Positions 7,851 through 16,396 of a stretch of DNA of 64,000 bases are shown here, piece after piece. Within the stretch, counting starts at the first letter, position 1. Each line of letters starts with the position of its first letter. The notes beneath the pieces were generated by a model. The model was not told the DNA's origin, did not search any database, and saw only the letters and a list, made by a program, of their open reading frames with translations. The DNA comes from Actinobacteria bacterium OV320 (GTDB taxonomy: Bacteria; Actinomycetota; Actinomycetes; Streptomycetales; Streptomycetaceae), in NCBI GenBank assembly GCA_001298545.1, contig LJCX01000029.1:901523-965522 (forward strand), written 5' to 3'. A program made the translations under genes and the position numbers.

Positions 7851-8663
7851 ATGACCGGGCAGGACCCCACCGGAGCCGTCGAGATCGACACCAGCAAGCC
7901 CCATCCCGCACGGATGTACGACTGGTACCTCGGCGGGAAGGACAACTACCCCGTCGACGAGGCGATGGGCCGGCAGATGCTCGCCCTCGACCCGCGCGTG
8001 CCGGTGATGGCACGAGTCAACCGGGCCTTCATGCACCGCTCCACCCGCTGGCTGGCCACGAACGGCGTACGGCAGTTCCTGGACGTCGGCACGGGCATCC
8101 CGACCGAGCCCAACCTGCACCAGGTCGCCCAGCGGATCGCGCCGGACGCCCGGGTGGTCTACTGCGACAACGACCCGATCGTCCTGGCCCACGCGGCCGC
8201 CCTGCTGCGCAGCACGTCGGAGGGCGCCACGGAGTACCTCCAGGCGGACGTCCGTGACCCGGACGCCATCATCGCGGGGGCCGGGAAGATCCTGGACCTC
8301 AGCCGGCCGGTGGCGCTGTCACTGGTCGCGCTGCTGCACTTCGTCTCCGACGAGGACGGCGCGCACGAGCTGGTGGACCGGCTGCTCGCCGCACTGCCCT
8401 CCGGCAGCTACCTGATGATGACCCACGCCACCGCGGACTTCTCCCCGGAGGAGTCGGCGGCGGCCACGGCGAAACTGAAGGCGGCGGGCGTCACCCTCGC
8501 CCTGCGGTCCCGCGAGGAGTTCACCCGCTTCTTCGACGGACTCGACCTGGTCGAACCCGGCGTCGCGGTGGTGCCCGAGTGGCACCCCGAGCTCGGCGAA
8601 CCGGTGCCGGGACAGGACGACGGCGTGATCCCGGGGTACGGGGCGGTGGGCCGCAAGCTCTGA
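7851..8663 (+). CDS. SAM-dependent methyltransferase, DUF574 (SAV2177) type
   Basis: A 270-residue class I methyltransferase of the DUF574/Methyltransf_19 family, common in Streptomyces. The family's N-terminal block is clear (PHPARMYDWYLGGKDNYPVD), as are the SAM-binding glycine loop (FLDVGTGIPTEPN), the acidic residue after strand two (VYCDNDPIV), and the later hydrophobic strand ALSLVALLHFVSDED. The substrate of the family is not established. I start at ATG 7851 because GGAG lies 7 bp upstream; an in-frame ATG at 7833 has no ribosome-binding site. The promoter probably lies in the AT-rich stretch 7793-7825. No partner gene is adjacent. Confidence 0.87.
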   Translation: MTGQDPTGAVEIDTSKPHPARMYDWYLGGKDNYPVDEAMGRQMLALDPRVPVMARVNRAFMHRSTRWLATNGVRQFLDVGTGIPTEPNLHQVAQRIAPDARVVYCDNDPIVLAHAAALLRSTSEGATEYLQADVRDPDAIIAGAGKILDLSRPVALSLVALLHFVSDEDGAHELVDRLLAALPSGSYLMMTHATADFSPEESAAATAKLKAAGVTLALRSREEFTRFFDGLDLVEPGVAVVPEWHPELGEPVPGQDDGVIPGYGAVGRKL

Positions 8664-8687
8664 GGCCGCCGCCGCATCCGGAGGCAT

Positions 8688-8726
8688 GCGCGCCGTGGGA
8701 CGTCCGTGGGACGTCTCGCGGCGCGC
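8688..8726. terminator. Bidirectional terminator-like inverted repeat
   Basis: GCGCGCCG (8688-8695) pairs with CGGCGCGC (8719-8726) between the convergent methyltransferase and MocR genes. The loop contains two direct copies of GTGGGACGTC. Flanking GGCCGCCGCCG/CGGCGGCGGGGCC can extend the stem. No U-tract, as usual in Streptomyces. Confidence 0.5.
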
Positions 8727-8727
8727 T

Positions 8728-10173
8728 TCATCCGGCGGCGGGGCCGCGCCGCCCGTCCGGCGGCGGCAGGATCCGGCACAGCGCCTCCAGGGCCGCCGCG
8801 TAGGCGTGCTCCGGCGGTGTCGCGTAGCCGACGACGAGCCCGTCCTGCGGCGCCATGTCGGTCGCCGGATGCCGGAAGGCGGCCAGGCCGTCCAGGGCGA
8901 CGCCCTGCCAGGCGGCCGCCTTGAGCGCGGACCGCTCGGTGCCGGGCGGCAGCCGCAGCACCGCGTGCAGACCGGCCGCGACCCCGGTGACCTCGACGTG
9001 CGGCGCCTGCGTGGAGAGCGCCTCGACCAGCCGGTCCCGGCGAGCGCGGTAACGCTGCCGCATGCGCCGTACATGACGGTCGTACGCCCCGGACGCGATG
9101 AGGTCCGCCAGACTCAGCTGATCCAGGGCGCTCGCCCAGGCCTCCCGCTCGCCCTTGGCCGCGAGGACGCCGTCGACGTACCGCTCGGGCAGCACCATCC
9201 AGCCCAGCCGCAGCGCGGGCGACAGACTCTTGCTGACCGAGCCGAGGTAGATCACCCGCTCGGGGTCGAGCCCCTGGACGGCGCCGACGGGCTTGCGGTC
9301 GTAGCGGAACTCCCCGTCGTAGTCGTCCTCGAGCAGGACCCCGCCACGCGCGCGTGCCCAGTCGATCACGGCCGTCCGGCGGCTCGCGTGCAGGGGGCCG
9401 CCGGTCGGGAACTGGTGCGCGGGGGTGAGCAGCACCGCCCGCTCGCGATCCAGCCGCTCCACACACGCCCCGTCCGCGTCCAGGGGCAGCGGAGCCGTCC
9501 GTACACCCGCCGCCGCCAGCAGCCCCCGGTGGAAGTCCAGGCCGTACGCCTCCACGGCCAGCGGACCGCGCGGGAGCCCGCTGCCCGGGCCGAACAGAAG
9601 CCGCAGCGCATGGGCGAAGCCCGAGCAGATCACGATGCGCTCGGGCTCGGTGCGCACGCCACGCGCGCGTGCCAGGTACTCGGTGAGTGCCTCCCGCAGC
9701 TCCCGGCGGCCGGCCGGGTCACCGGGACCGAACACCTCGTTGGGTGCCTGCTGGAGGGCCCGCCGGTAGGAGGCCAGCCAGGCCGCGCGCGGGAACGACG
9801 ACGCGTCCGGGGTGCCCTGCCGCAGGTCGTGCCGGGGGCCACGCGCGCGTGGCGGTGCTTTGACGGGCGTGCGCTCCGCCGGCCGCAGGGGCGCGGTCCG
9901 GTCGGCGACCCGCGTCCCCGATCCCTGCCGGGCGGTCAGCCAGCCCTCCGCGACGAGCTCCGCGTACGCGTCGGCCACCGTGTTGCGGGCGACACCGAGG
10001 TCGGCGGCGAGCGAACGGTACGGCGGCAGCCGGGTGCCCGGCGGCAGGCGCCCGCCGCGCACGGCGTCGCGCAGCGCCCGGATCAGGGCGGCCCGCCGGC
10101 CGCCCGGCCCGGACAGCTCCACATGCAGGTCGGCGCCGATCCGCTCCGCGGAATTGACCCACGAATCCACCAT
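8728..10173 (-). CDS. MocR/PdxR-type regulator (GntR HTH fused to PLP aminotransferase fold)
   Basis: A 481-residue fusion. Residues about 20-85 are a GntR-type winged helix (LPPGTRLPPYRSLAADLGVARNTVADAY). The rest is a fold type I aminotransferase domain with the PLP-lysine motif SVSKSLSPALRLGW and the upstream LEDDYDGEFRY. MocR proteins bind PLP or an aldimine ligand to control a usually divergent gene; here that is the AhpD-like gene starting 48 bp away. The frame stays open far upstream, but homology begins at the ATG 10173, so I start there. No good Shine-Dalgarno is visible, and the message may have a very short leader. The target's frameshift raises the question of what this regulator still does. 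Confidence 0.86.
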   Translation of the reverse strand: MVDSWVNSAERIGADLHVELSGPGGRRAALIRALRDAVRGGRLPPGTRLPPYRSLAADLGVARNTVADAYAELVAEGWLTARQGSGTRVADRTAPLRPAERTPVKAPPRARGPRHDLRQGTPDASSFPRAAWLASYRRALQQAPNEVFGPGDPAGRRELREALTEYLARARGVRTEPERIVICSGFAHALRLLFGPGSGLPRGPLAVEAYGLDFHRGLLAAAGVRTAPLPLDADGACVERLDRERAVLLTPAHQFPTGGPLHASRRTAVIDWARARGGVLLEDDYDGEFRYDRKPVGAVQGLDPERVIYLGSVSKSLSPALRLGWMVLPERYVDGVLAAKGEREAWASALDQLSLADLIASGAYDRHVRRMRQRYRARRDRLVEALSTQAPHVEVTGVAAGLHAVLRLPPGTERSALKAAAWQGVALDGLAAFRHPATDMAPQDGLVVGYATPPEHAYAAALEALCRILPPPDGRRGPAAG

Positions 10174-10183
10174 GGAAATGCAC

Positions 10184-10211
10184 CCTACAGGGGGTCTTTC
10201 CGGCCCGTAGG
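10184..10211. promoter_or_regulatory. Divergent MocR/AhpD-like promoter-operator
   Basis: The 47-bp spacer between the regulator and its divergent neighbour contains CCCTACAGGG (10183-10192, an inverted CCCT/AGGG with two central bases) and a second GTAGG (10207-10211) complementary to CCTAC (10184-10188). MocR proteins normally bind such spacers. The assignment rests on position and weak symmetry. Confidence 0.35.
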
Positions 10212-10220
10212 TTGAGGGAC

Positions 10221-10731
10221 ATGACAAACGGGATGACGACGAACGACGCGGGTACCGGTGTGGCGACGGCGGAGGCCGGACGGTCCCGCCTCGACTTCGG
10301 GAAGGCCGCGGGCAAGGGCGTTCCGCGCCCTCATCGGCTTCGACGCCGCCGCCCGCGAGGGCCTCGACCCGGCGCTCGTCGAACTGATCCAGATCCGCGC
10401 CTCGCACCTCAACCACTGCGCCTACTGCCTCCACATGCACACGAGCGACGCCCGCAAGGCCGGCGAGAGCGAGGAGCGGCTGCACATGGTCGCCGTCTGG
10501 CGAGAGGCCCGCCACTTCTTCACGGAGAAGGAGCAGGCGGCCCTGGCCCTCACGGAGGCCGTCACGCTGGTGGCCGACGGCGGCGTCCCGGACGACGTCT
10601 ACGCCGAGGCCGCCGCCCGCTTCGACGAGCGGGAGCTGGCCCAGGTGCTGGCCCTCATCTGCGCGATCAACACCTGGAACCGGGTGGCCCTGGCGACGGC
10701 CAAGGTGGCCGGGACGGACGAGCGCCGCTGA
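10221..10731 (+). pseudogene. AhpD-like carboxymuconolactone decarboxylase family gene with a +1 frameshift
   Basis: The N-terminus (ATG 10221, MTNGMTTNDAGTGVATAEAG then RSRLDFGKAAGK) lies in one frame. The conserved body (AFRALIGFDAAAREGL, IQIRASHLNHCAYCLHMHT with the redox CxxC-His motif, to the TGA at 10731) lies in the next frame. They join at AAGGGCG, 10314-10320: removing one G of the run 10316-10318 restores KAFRALIGF and a 169-residue protein. Family members are alkylhydroperoxidase-like or lactone decarboxylases. The body keeps its catalytic CAYC and shows no other damage, so the change is recent, or a sequencing error. A start inside the second frame (GTG 10258) would give an implausible Arg-rich leader. 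Confidence 0.8.
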
Positions 10732-10749
10732 AACGGGGGCCGTCGAAAC

Positions 10750-10782
10750 GGGGCCGTTGCAACGAAGGGGCCGTTGCAACGA
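10750..10782. repeat. 16-bp direct repeat containing GTTGCAAC palindromes
   Basis: GGGGCCGTTGCAACGA occurs exactly at 10750-10765 and 10767-10782 (period 17). Each copy contains the palindrome GTTGCAAC. A degenerate earlier copy (GGGGGCCGTCGAAAC) starts near 10735. It lies in the 161-bp convergent spacer between the AhpD-like gene and gltD; function unknown. Confidence 0.75.
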
Positions 10783-10892
10783 CGGGTCGGGTCGGTTGCA
10801 CGAGGGCGCTGCACCGAGCGCCGCCGAAACGATCCGGCCCCGTGCCGTCCCGGACGCCACGTACGCGGGTGCCCTGTCCTGGACGTCCCGGG

Positions 10893-12380
10893 CTAGCTGC
10901 TCATCGGGCGGTCGTACGGGCCGATCGGCGCCGGCAGCCGTGAACTCCCCGTCAGATGGCGGTCGACGGCCGACGCCACCGCCCGCCCCTCCGCGATGGC
11001 CCACACGATCAGCGACTGCCCGCGCGCCGCGTCCCCCGCGGCGAACACGCCGGGGACGTTCGTCGCGAAGTCGCCGTCCCGCGCGATCGTGCCGCGCGGC
11101 TCCAGCGTCAGCCCCAGCTGCTCGACGAGCCCGTCCTCCCGGTCGGGCCCGGAGAAGCCGAGGGCCAGCAGCACGAGGTCGGCGGGGAGTGCCCGCGCGG
11201 TGCCCTCCACCGGCCTGCGCCGCGCGTCGACCTCGACGAGGTGCAGCGCCCGTACGTGCCCGGTTTCGTCGCCGGTGAAGCGGAGCGTGGACGCCGCGAA
11301 CAGGCGGGCGTCCGCGTCCGCCGCCGGCGCGGACTCCAGATCGCGCGCCTCCTCGTGCGCCGCCGAGAGCCGGTAGATCTTCGGATACGTCGGCCAGGGG
11401 TCGGTGTCCTCGTCGCGCTCGGGACCGGGCTGCGCGTAGATGTCCAGCTGGGTCACGGACGCGGCGCCCTCGCGCACCGCCGTGCCCAGACAGTCGGCGC
11501 CCGTGTCGCCGCCGCCGACGATGACGACGTGCTTTCCGGCGGCGGACATCGGGGACGACTCCAGATCCCCCTCGCCCACCCGGTTGGCCAGCGGCAGATA
11601 CTCCATCGCCTGCTGTATGCCGGTCAACTCGCGCCCCGGCACGTGCAGTTCACGCCATTCGGTCGCCCCGGTGGCGATCACCACGGCGTCATAGCGGACC
11701 CGTAGATCCGCGGCCATGACGTCCCGGCCGATGGTGGTCGAGGTGCGGAACTTCGTGCCCTCGGCCCGCATCTGCTCGATCCGCCGCTCCAGGTGGTGCT
11801 TCTCCATCTTGAAGGAGGGGATCCCGTACCGCATCAGTCCGCCGATCCGGTCGTCCTTCTCGTAGACGGCGACCGTGTGCCCGGCCCGGGTCAGCTGCTG
11901 TGCCGCGGCCAGCCCGGTGGGCCCGGAGCCGATCACCGCGACCGTCTTGCCGGACAGCCGGTCCGGGGGGCGCGGCGGCGTGAGACCGTCCGCCCACGCC
12001 CGGTCGGCGATGGCGGCCTCGACGTTCTTGATGGTGACGGCCGGCTGGTTGATGGCGAGGACGCACCCGGCCTCGCACGGCGCCGGGCACAACCGGCCGG
12101 TGAACTCGGGGAAGTTGTTCGTCGCGTGCAGCCGGTCGCTCGCCGCCCGCCAGTCCTCCCGGGACACCAGGTCGTTCCACTCGGGGATCAGGTTGCCGAG
12201 CGGACAGGCCTCGTGGCAGAACGGGACTCCGCAGTCCATGCAGCGGTCGGCCTGCTTGCTGACGATGGGCAGCAGCGCTCCGGGGACGTACACCTCGTCC
12301 CAGTCCCGCACCCGCTCCTCGACCGGCCGCCGGGGCCAGTCCTCGCGGGGCGTGGTCATGAATCCCTTGGGATCGGCCAT
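10893..12380 (-). CDS. gltD: Glutamate synthase small subunit-like oxidoreductase (GltD)
   Basis: A 495-residue NADPH-dependent flavoprotein of the GltD family. An N-terminal domain carries the cysteine clusters for two 4Fe-4S centres (CMDCGVPFCHEACPLGN and CPAPCEAGCVLAINQ). Two Rossmann dinucleotide sites follow: FAD (VAVIGSGPTGLAAAQ) and NADPH (VVIVGGGDTGADCLG). GltD passes electrons to the large subunit GltB, which makes glutamate from glutamine and 2-oxoglutarate. No gltB is adjacent, unlike the usual gltBD operon, so this may be a second copy or serve another acceptor. The ATG has GAGGAAG 6 bp upstream. Confidence 0.93.
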   Translation of the reverse strand: MADPKGFMTTPREDWPRRPVEERVRDWDEVYVPGALLPIVSKQADRCMDCGVPFCHEACPLGNLIPEWNDLVSREDWRAASDRLHATNNFPEFTGRLCPAPCEAGCVLAINQPAVTIKNVEAAIADRAWADGLTPPRPPDRLSGKTVAVIGSGPTGLAAAQQLTRAGHTVAVYEKDDRIGGLMRYGIPSFKMEKHHLERRIEQMRAEGTKFRTSTTIGRDVMAADLRVRYDAVVIATGATEWRELHVPGRELTGIQQAMEYLPLANRVGEGDLESSPMSAAGKHVVIVGGGDTGADCLGTAVREGAASVTQLDIYAQPGPERDEDTDPWPTYPKIYRLSAAHEEARDLESAPAADADARLFAASTLRFTGDETGHVRALHLVEVDARRRPVEGTARALPADLVLLALGFSGPDREDGLVEQLGLTLEPRGTIARDGDFATNVPGVFAAGDAARGQSLIVWAIAEGRAVASAVDRHLTGSSRLPAPIGPYDRPMSS

Positions 12381-12532
12381 GGGCGTCTTCCTCGCGTACG
12401 CGTAACGACAGGCCGAGCGTCATCGGGCGGCACTCTTTCGGCCACGATACGTCGCGTCGGGCACCCACGCAGAGTGGCGGACAGCGCTTTCCGCCGTGGG
12501 CGTCCGGGGCCCCGCCGATCGTCCGTGTCCGG

Positions 12533-13012
12533 TCAGGCCAGAGCCAGGACGTACACGACCGCCGAGGCCGCGGACGCGACCGCGCGCACGTGGTTCCACC
12601 GCGTCCACTGACGCAGGTAGACCGGCCAGTACGCGACGGCCTCCGGCGTGCCCGGTGCCAGCCTCGCGAGGGCCTCGTTGCGCGGCACGTTGGCCGCCAC
12701 GGTCACCCCGAACGCGCCGCACAGGTACAGCGCGCTGCCCAGCAGCAGGTCGACCGTCCCGTCGTCCGGCCACAGCACGAAGGTCACCACGGCGATCACC
12801 GCGCACACCGCCGCCGCACCGAGGAACAGAACCATGAACGCCGGAGTCAGCGCCGAGGAGTTGATCGCGTTCATCGCCGCGACGCCCTGCGCGGGCGGCA
12901 GCGCGGCGAGACCCCGCATCACCAGGACCGAGAAGGCACAGAAGACCCCGGCCATCAGCCCCGTGGTCACCGTGCCCACCATCGCGAGCACCTCGTAGGG
13001 TCCATCGATCAT
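12533..13012 (-). CDS. DUF1772-domain membrane protein
   Basis: A 159-residue integral membrane protein with four predicted helices: about residues 7-30, 50-72 (FMVLFLGAAAVCAVIAVVTFV), 78-97 and 138-157. The NVPRNEALARL segment before a W-x-x-W-x-x-WN-H-x-R motif matches DUF1772, annotated as the anthrone oxygenase-like family. Most bacterial members have no proven reaction. ATG 13012 follows a GGGAG at 11-bp spacing; a GTG 18 bp earlier is less likely. It stands alone, between gltD and the DUF2293 gene, all on the minus strand. Confidence 0.8.
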   Translation of the reverse strand: MIDGPYEVLAMVGTVTTGLMAGVFCAFSVLVMRGLAALPPAQGVAAMNAINSSALTPAFMVLFLGAAAVCAVIAVVTFVLWPDDGTVDLLLGSALYLCGAFGVTVAANVPRNEALARLAPGTPEAVAYWPVYLRQWTRWNHVRAVASAASAVVYVLALA

Positions 13013-13152
13013 GACAACGTCAACTCCCACCCGTAGTGCGCAGATCCTGCCCGGGTCCGTCCCTCACCTCAAGTGAAATCCTGTTCATGATCGGTGACCA
13101 TGGCCGAAACGCGCGGGGACATGCGTGGACGTCCACCAGGCTGCCGTCCGCG

Positions 13153-13866
13153 CTACCGGACCATCTCGTCCGTCCCGCCGTCTCCCTCCCGCCACATCCG
13201 TATCCGGGCCTCCACATCCGCCGCGATCCGCCGGCGCGCCTCGCGCCGGGGCACGCCACTCATCAGCAGCCGGTCGTACGGAGTGTCCAGATGCCGTACG
13301 GACGCCACGACCGCCGAGACCACGGCCCCCTCGGACAACGCCCGCCCGGCGGCGCTGCGTCCCACCCGGCCGCTGCCCCGCAGGGAGGCGTGCGCCGCGA
13401 TTCCGCGCGCCCGCTCTCCCGGGCAGCCGGGAAGCAGCCGCAGGATCTCCGCCGCGAACGTCTGCGCGAAGCGCTCGTCCTGTGCCGCCCGGCGCCGCGC
13501 GTCCCGGGTGCGGCGCCGCTGCCGTGCCTCCGCGTCCGCCAGGCACCGCTCCTCGGCCCGGATGAGCGCCGCCTCCTCGACCAGGACGCCCTGGCGTTCG
13601 TAACGCCCCTTGCGCCGGTTGAAACGGACCACCACCGCCCACAGCCCGCTCTCCTCCCGCGACCTGCGGGTCAGTGCCGTGTCCCCGCGCGGCAGGAACA
13701 CCAGGTGCCCGAGATCGGCGCAGTCGAGGCAGCGCGGCGCGGCGTCCTCCAGGACCAGCATCGGCAGCGGCCCGCGACGGCACCCGGCGCAGTGCTTCCG
13801 CCGGACCGGCTGGACGACGAGGAACCCGGTGCGGGGCGCGGAAGCGGTGGGCGCTGCGACTGCCAT
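13153..13866 (-). CDS. DUF2293-domain protein
   Basis: A 237-residue basic protein. The N-terminus carries a probable zinc-binding pair of CxxC elements (KHCAGCRRGP and PRCLDCADLGH), followed by LVFLPRGDTALTRRSR. The middle is highly charged and Arg-rich (EARQRRRTRDARRRAAQDERF). The C-terminus (RHLDTPYDRLLMSGVPRREARRRIAADVEARI) is the DUF2293 domain, seen in actinobacterial and fungal proteins of unknown function. Zinc plus strong positive charge suggests nucleic-acid binding, but that is inference. The ATG at 13866 has GAAGG 4 bp upstream; the open frame continues upstream without homology. It is divergent from the uridine-kinase-like gene. Confidence 0.78.
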   Translation of the reverse strand: MAVAAPTASAPRTGFLVVQPVRRKHCAGCRRGPLPMLVLEDAAPRCLDCADLGHLVFLPRGDTALTRRSREESGLWAVVVRFNRRKGRYERQGVLVEEAALIRAEERCLADAEARQRRRTRDARRRAAQDERFAQTFAAEILRLLPGCPGERARGIAAHASLRGSGRVGRSAAGRALSEGAVVSAVVASVRHLDTPYDRLLMSGVPRREARRRIAADVEARIRMWREGDGGTDEMVR

Positions 13867-13989
13867 AGGGCCTTCATGCCCCCTGGCGGAGGCGTCGGCA
13901 CCTGGTCGCCGGCCCGTGGGCGGGCGGGACGCCGGCCGACCGGCGCGGGCCGCACCGGGCGAGGCGGCCGGACCGGTGCCTGACGCATC

Positions 13990-14631
13990 ATGGGCCGTGT
14001 GCGACTCGAAGCGATCACCTGGGAACGGCTCGGCGACCTCCTCGCCGAGCGGCTGCTCGACCTGAAGCCCGACGACGGCATCCGTTGGCCGCGCGTCGCC
14101 TTCGACGGCGCACCGGCGGCCCGACCCGGAGAGCTCGCCCAGCGGGTCGCCGAGGCCCTGCGCACCCGCGGCCGCCCCTCCAAGGTCGTGGACACGCACG
14201 GCTTCCTGCGTCCCGCCTCCCTCCGCCTGGAGTACGGCCATCACGACGTGGACGCCTACTACGACGGCTGGTTCGACACCGGCGCCCTGTGGCGCGAGGT
14301 GTTCGATCCCCTCGAACCCGGCGGCGACGGACGGATCCTGCCCGATCTCCGGGACCCCGTCAGCGACCGCGCCACGCGCAGCCCCTACGTCCCGCTCCCG
14401 CCCGGCGGCTTCCTGCTGCTGCACGGCCCCTTTCTGCTGCGGCACTGGTTCCCCTTCGACCTGACCGTCCACGTCCTCCTGTCCCCGCCGGCCCTGCGCC
14501 GGCGCACGCCCGAAGCCGACCACTGGACGCTGCCCGCCTTCGAGCGATACGTCCAGGAGACCGACCCGGCCGCCGCGGCCGACGTGCTCGTCCGCGCGGA
14601 CGACCCCCGCCATCCGGCCTGGGGCGGCTGA
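13990..14631 (+). CDS. Uridine kinase-like P-loop protein with degenerate Walker A
   Basis: A 213-residue protein of the nucleoside/uridine kinase fold as annotated across Streptomyces. The core DTHGFLRPASLRLEYG, then DVDAYYDGWFDTGALWREV, is the family's substrate region, and GGFLLLHGPFLLR and DLTVHVLLSPPALRRR match the lid/ATP side. The expected P-loop position reads VAFDGAPAARPGELA and lacks the GKS/T needed to grip ATP phosphates, so kinase activity is doubtful. The start may be ATG 13990 or GTG 13999. Neither has a Shine-Dalgarno, and a CATCAT hexamer 7 nt before the GTG would fit a leaderless message. Confidence 0.7.
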   Translation: MGRVRLEAITWERLGDLLAERLLDLKPDDGIRWPRVAFDGAPAARPGELAQRVAEALRTRGRPSKVVDTHGFLRPASLRLEYGHHDVDAYYDGWFDTGALWREVFDPLEPGGDGRILPDLRDPVSDRATRSPYVPLPPGGFLLLHGPFLLRHWFPFDLTVHVLLSPPALRRRTPEADHWTLPAFERYVQETDPAAAADVLVRADDPRHPAWGG

Positions 14632-14817
14632 TCCCGGGCCGGACGCCCAGGGGTGCCATGGGGCGGAGTGCCGTGGGGCGGACTCGGCTCGACGGGCCGG
14701 GCTCGGCGTGCCGCGCTCCGGGTGCGGGCGTCAGGTCACGCGGCAAGAATGTAGGGCGCCGGGACTAGCGGTGCCCCTCCCCGCGCCGCGCCGGCCGTCC
14801 GGCACCGGGAGGTACCG

Positions 14818-15237
14818 ATGACCACCGCCGGAGACATCATGCACCGGGGCGCCCAGTGGATCCCCGCCCACGAGACCCTCGACCGCGCCGCCCAGCTGAT
14901 GCGTGAACTGAATGTCGGCGCGCTGCCCATCAGCGACGAGAACGAGCGGCTCTGCGGGATCCTCACCGACCGGGACATCGTCGTCGGCTGCGTGGCCATG
15001 GGGCACGACCCCGCCAAGGTCACCGCCGGCGAGATGGCCCAGGGCACACCGCGCTGGATCGACGCGGGCGCCGACGTCGGCGAGGTGCTCCACGAGATGC
15101 AGGAACACCGGATCCGTCGACTGCCCGTCATCGAGAACAAGCGACTGGTGGGCATGATCAGCGAGGCCGACCTCGCCCGGCACCTGCCCGAGGAGCAGAT
15201 CGCCACCTGGGCCGAGACCGTCTACGCAAGGTCCTGA
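14818..15237 (+). CDS. CBS-domain pair protein
   Basis: A 139-residue stand-alone Bateman module: two CBS domains at about residues 5-60 and 72-130. Each has the usual RELNVGALPISDEN or EHRIRRLPVIENKRLVGMIS core, followed by an I-x-x-D/ADLA strand-helix. Such modules bind adenosyl nucleotides and often act as energy-status sensors or partners of other enzymes. GGGAGG stands 5 bp before the ATG. A similar arrangement of CBS proteins is common in Streptomyces, frequently stress-linked. There is no obvious partner gene; the neighbour downstream is convergent. Confidence 0.88.
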   Translation: MTTAGDIMHRGAQWIPAHETLDRAAQLMRELNVGALPISDENERLCGILTDRDIVVGCVAMGHDPAKVTAGEMAQGTPRWIDAGADVGEVLHEMQEHRIRRLPVIENKRLVGMISEADLARHLPEEQIATWAETVYARS

Positions 15238-15268
15238 CCCGTCCGGCACCGCACGCTCCGGCGGTCGT

Positions 15269-16396
15269 TCAGAGCCAGCCGTTGCGCCGGAAGCCGCGGT
15301 ACAGGACCCAGCAGGCGACGGATATCACGCCGACGACCAGGGGGTAGCCGAACCTCCAGTGCAGCTCCGGCATGTGGTCGAAGTTCATGCCGTACATGCC
15401 GCAGACCATCGTCGGCACGGCGATCACCGCGGCCCAGGCCGTGATCTTCCGCATGTCCTCGTTCTGCGCGACCGTCACCTGCGCCAGGTGCGCCTGAAGG
15501 ATCGAGTTGAGCAGCTCGTCGAAGGCGGCGATCTGCTCCGTCGCGCGCAGCAGATGGTCGGAGACGTCCCGGAAGTAGGCCTGTATCTCCGGGTCGATCA
15601 CCCGGACCGGCCGGTCCGCGAGGTCCAGGAGCGGACGGCCGAGCGGCACCACCGCCCGCTTCAGCTCGAGGAGTTCCCGCTTGAGCTGGTAGATGCGACC
15701 CGGATCCGCCCGTGCGCCGTTCGCCGCGAAGACATCCGTCTCGACCTTGTCGATGTCCTCCTGCACCGAGTCGATGACATTGAGGTAGTCGTCCACCACA
15801 TGGTCCGCGATCGCGTGCAGCACCGCGGACGGCCCCTTGGCCAGCTGAGTCGTGTCGGACTCCAGCTCCTCGCGCAGCGGGCCCAGCGACCCGTGCCGGC
15901 CGTGGCGCACCGTGATCACGAAGTCGCGGCCGACGAACACCATGATCTCGCCGGTGTTGACCACCTCGCTGGTCTCCGTGAGTTCCTCGTGCTCGACGTA
16001 GCAGACCGTCTTGAACACCGCGAACAAGGTCTCCCCGTACCGCTCCACCTTCGGCCGCTGATGGGCCTCGACGGCGTCCTCGACGGCCAGCGGATGCAGG
16101 TCGAAGAGCTCGGCGATGCCCGCGAACTCGTCGTTCGTCGGTTCGTGCAGGCCGAGCCACACGAAGCCGTGACCGTGCTTGCGCACCCGTTCCACCGTCT
16201 CGACCAGATCGCCGCCGCGCGGGGCGCGGACACCGTCCCGGTAGGTCACGCAGTTCACCACCGAGGAACCCAGCGGGGACCGCGCGGGGTGACTCAGGTC
16301 GACCCGCGGCCGTCGCCGGGCCAGCCGCGCCACCCTGCGCAGGCCGCCGACCGTTCCGAGGCCGGTGACCTTCCGCAGATTCCCCGCCATGGTCAT
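15269..16396 (-). CDS. CorA-family magnesium/cobalt transporter
   Basis: A 375-residue protein. A long cytoplasmic alpha/beta and helical domain (to about residue 300) carries FVWLGLHEPTNDEFAGIAELF and DFVITVRHG. Two C-terminal helices follow, the first ending in the pore signature YGMNF (GMN at about 336-338), the selectivity motif of CorA channels. It should form a homopentameric channel taking up Mg2+ or Co2+. AAGGAG lies 6 bp before the ATG at 16396. The MPEL loop after GMN matches the usual acidic periplasmic loop. The gene is convergent with the CBS protein; no riboswitch-like leader is visible. Confidence 0.92.
   Translation of the reverse strand: MTMAGNLRKVTGLGTVGGLRRVARLARRRPRVDLSHPARSPLGSSVVNCVTYRDGVRAPRGGDLVETVERVRKHGHGFVWLGLHEPTNDEFAGIAELFDLHPLAVEDAVEAHQRPKVERYGETLFAVFKTVCYVEHEELTETSEVVNTGEIMVFVGRDFVITVRHGRHGSLGPLREELESDTTQLAKGPSAVLHAIADHVVDDYLNVIDSVQEDIDKVETDVFAANGARADPGRIYQLKRELLELKRAVVPLGRPLLDLADRPVRVIDPEIQAYFRDVSDHLLRATEQIAAFDELLNSILQAHLAQVTVAQNEDMRKITAWAAVIAVPTMVCGMYGMNFDHMPELHWRFGYPLVVGVISVACWVLYRGFRRNGWL

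Noticed and set aside
10258..10320. GTG 10258 as start of an intact AhpD-like gene
   Set aside because: It would translate an Arg-rich leader from sequence that encodes a normal N-terminus in the other frame; a frameshift explains the data better.
10174..11004. Upstream extension of the MocR regulator through the AhpD-like gene
   Set aside because: The extension is antisense to a recognisable gene. GntR homology begins at ATG 10173.
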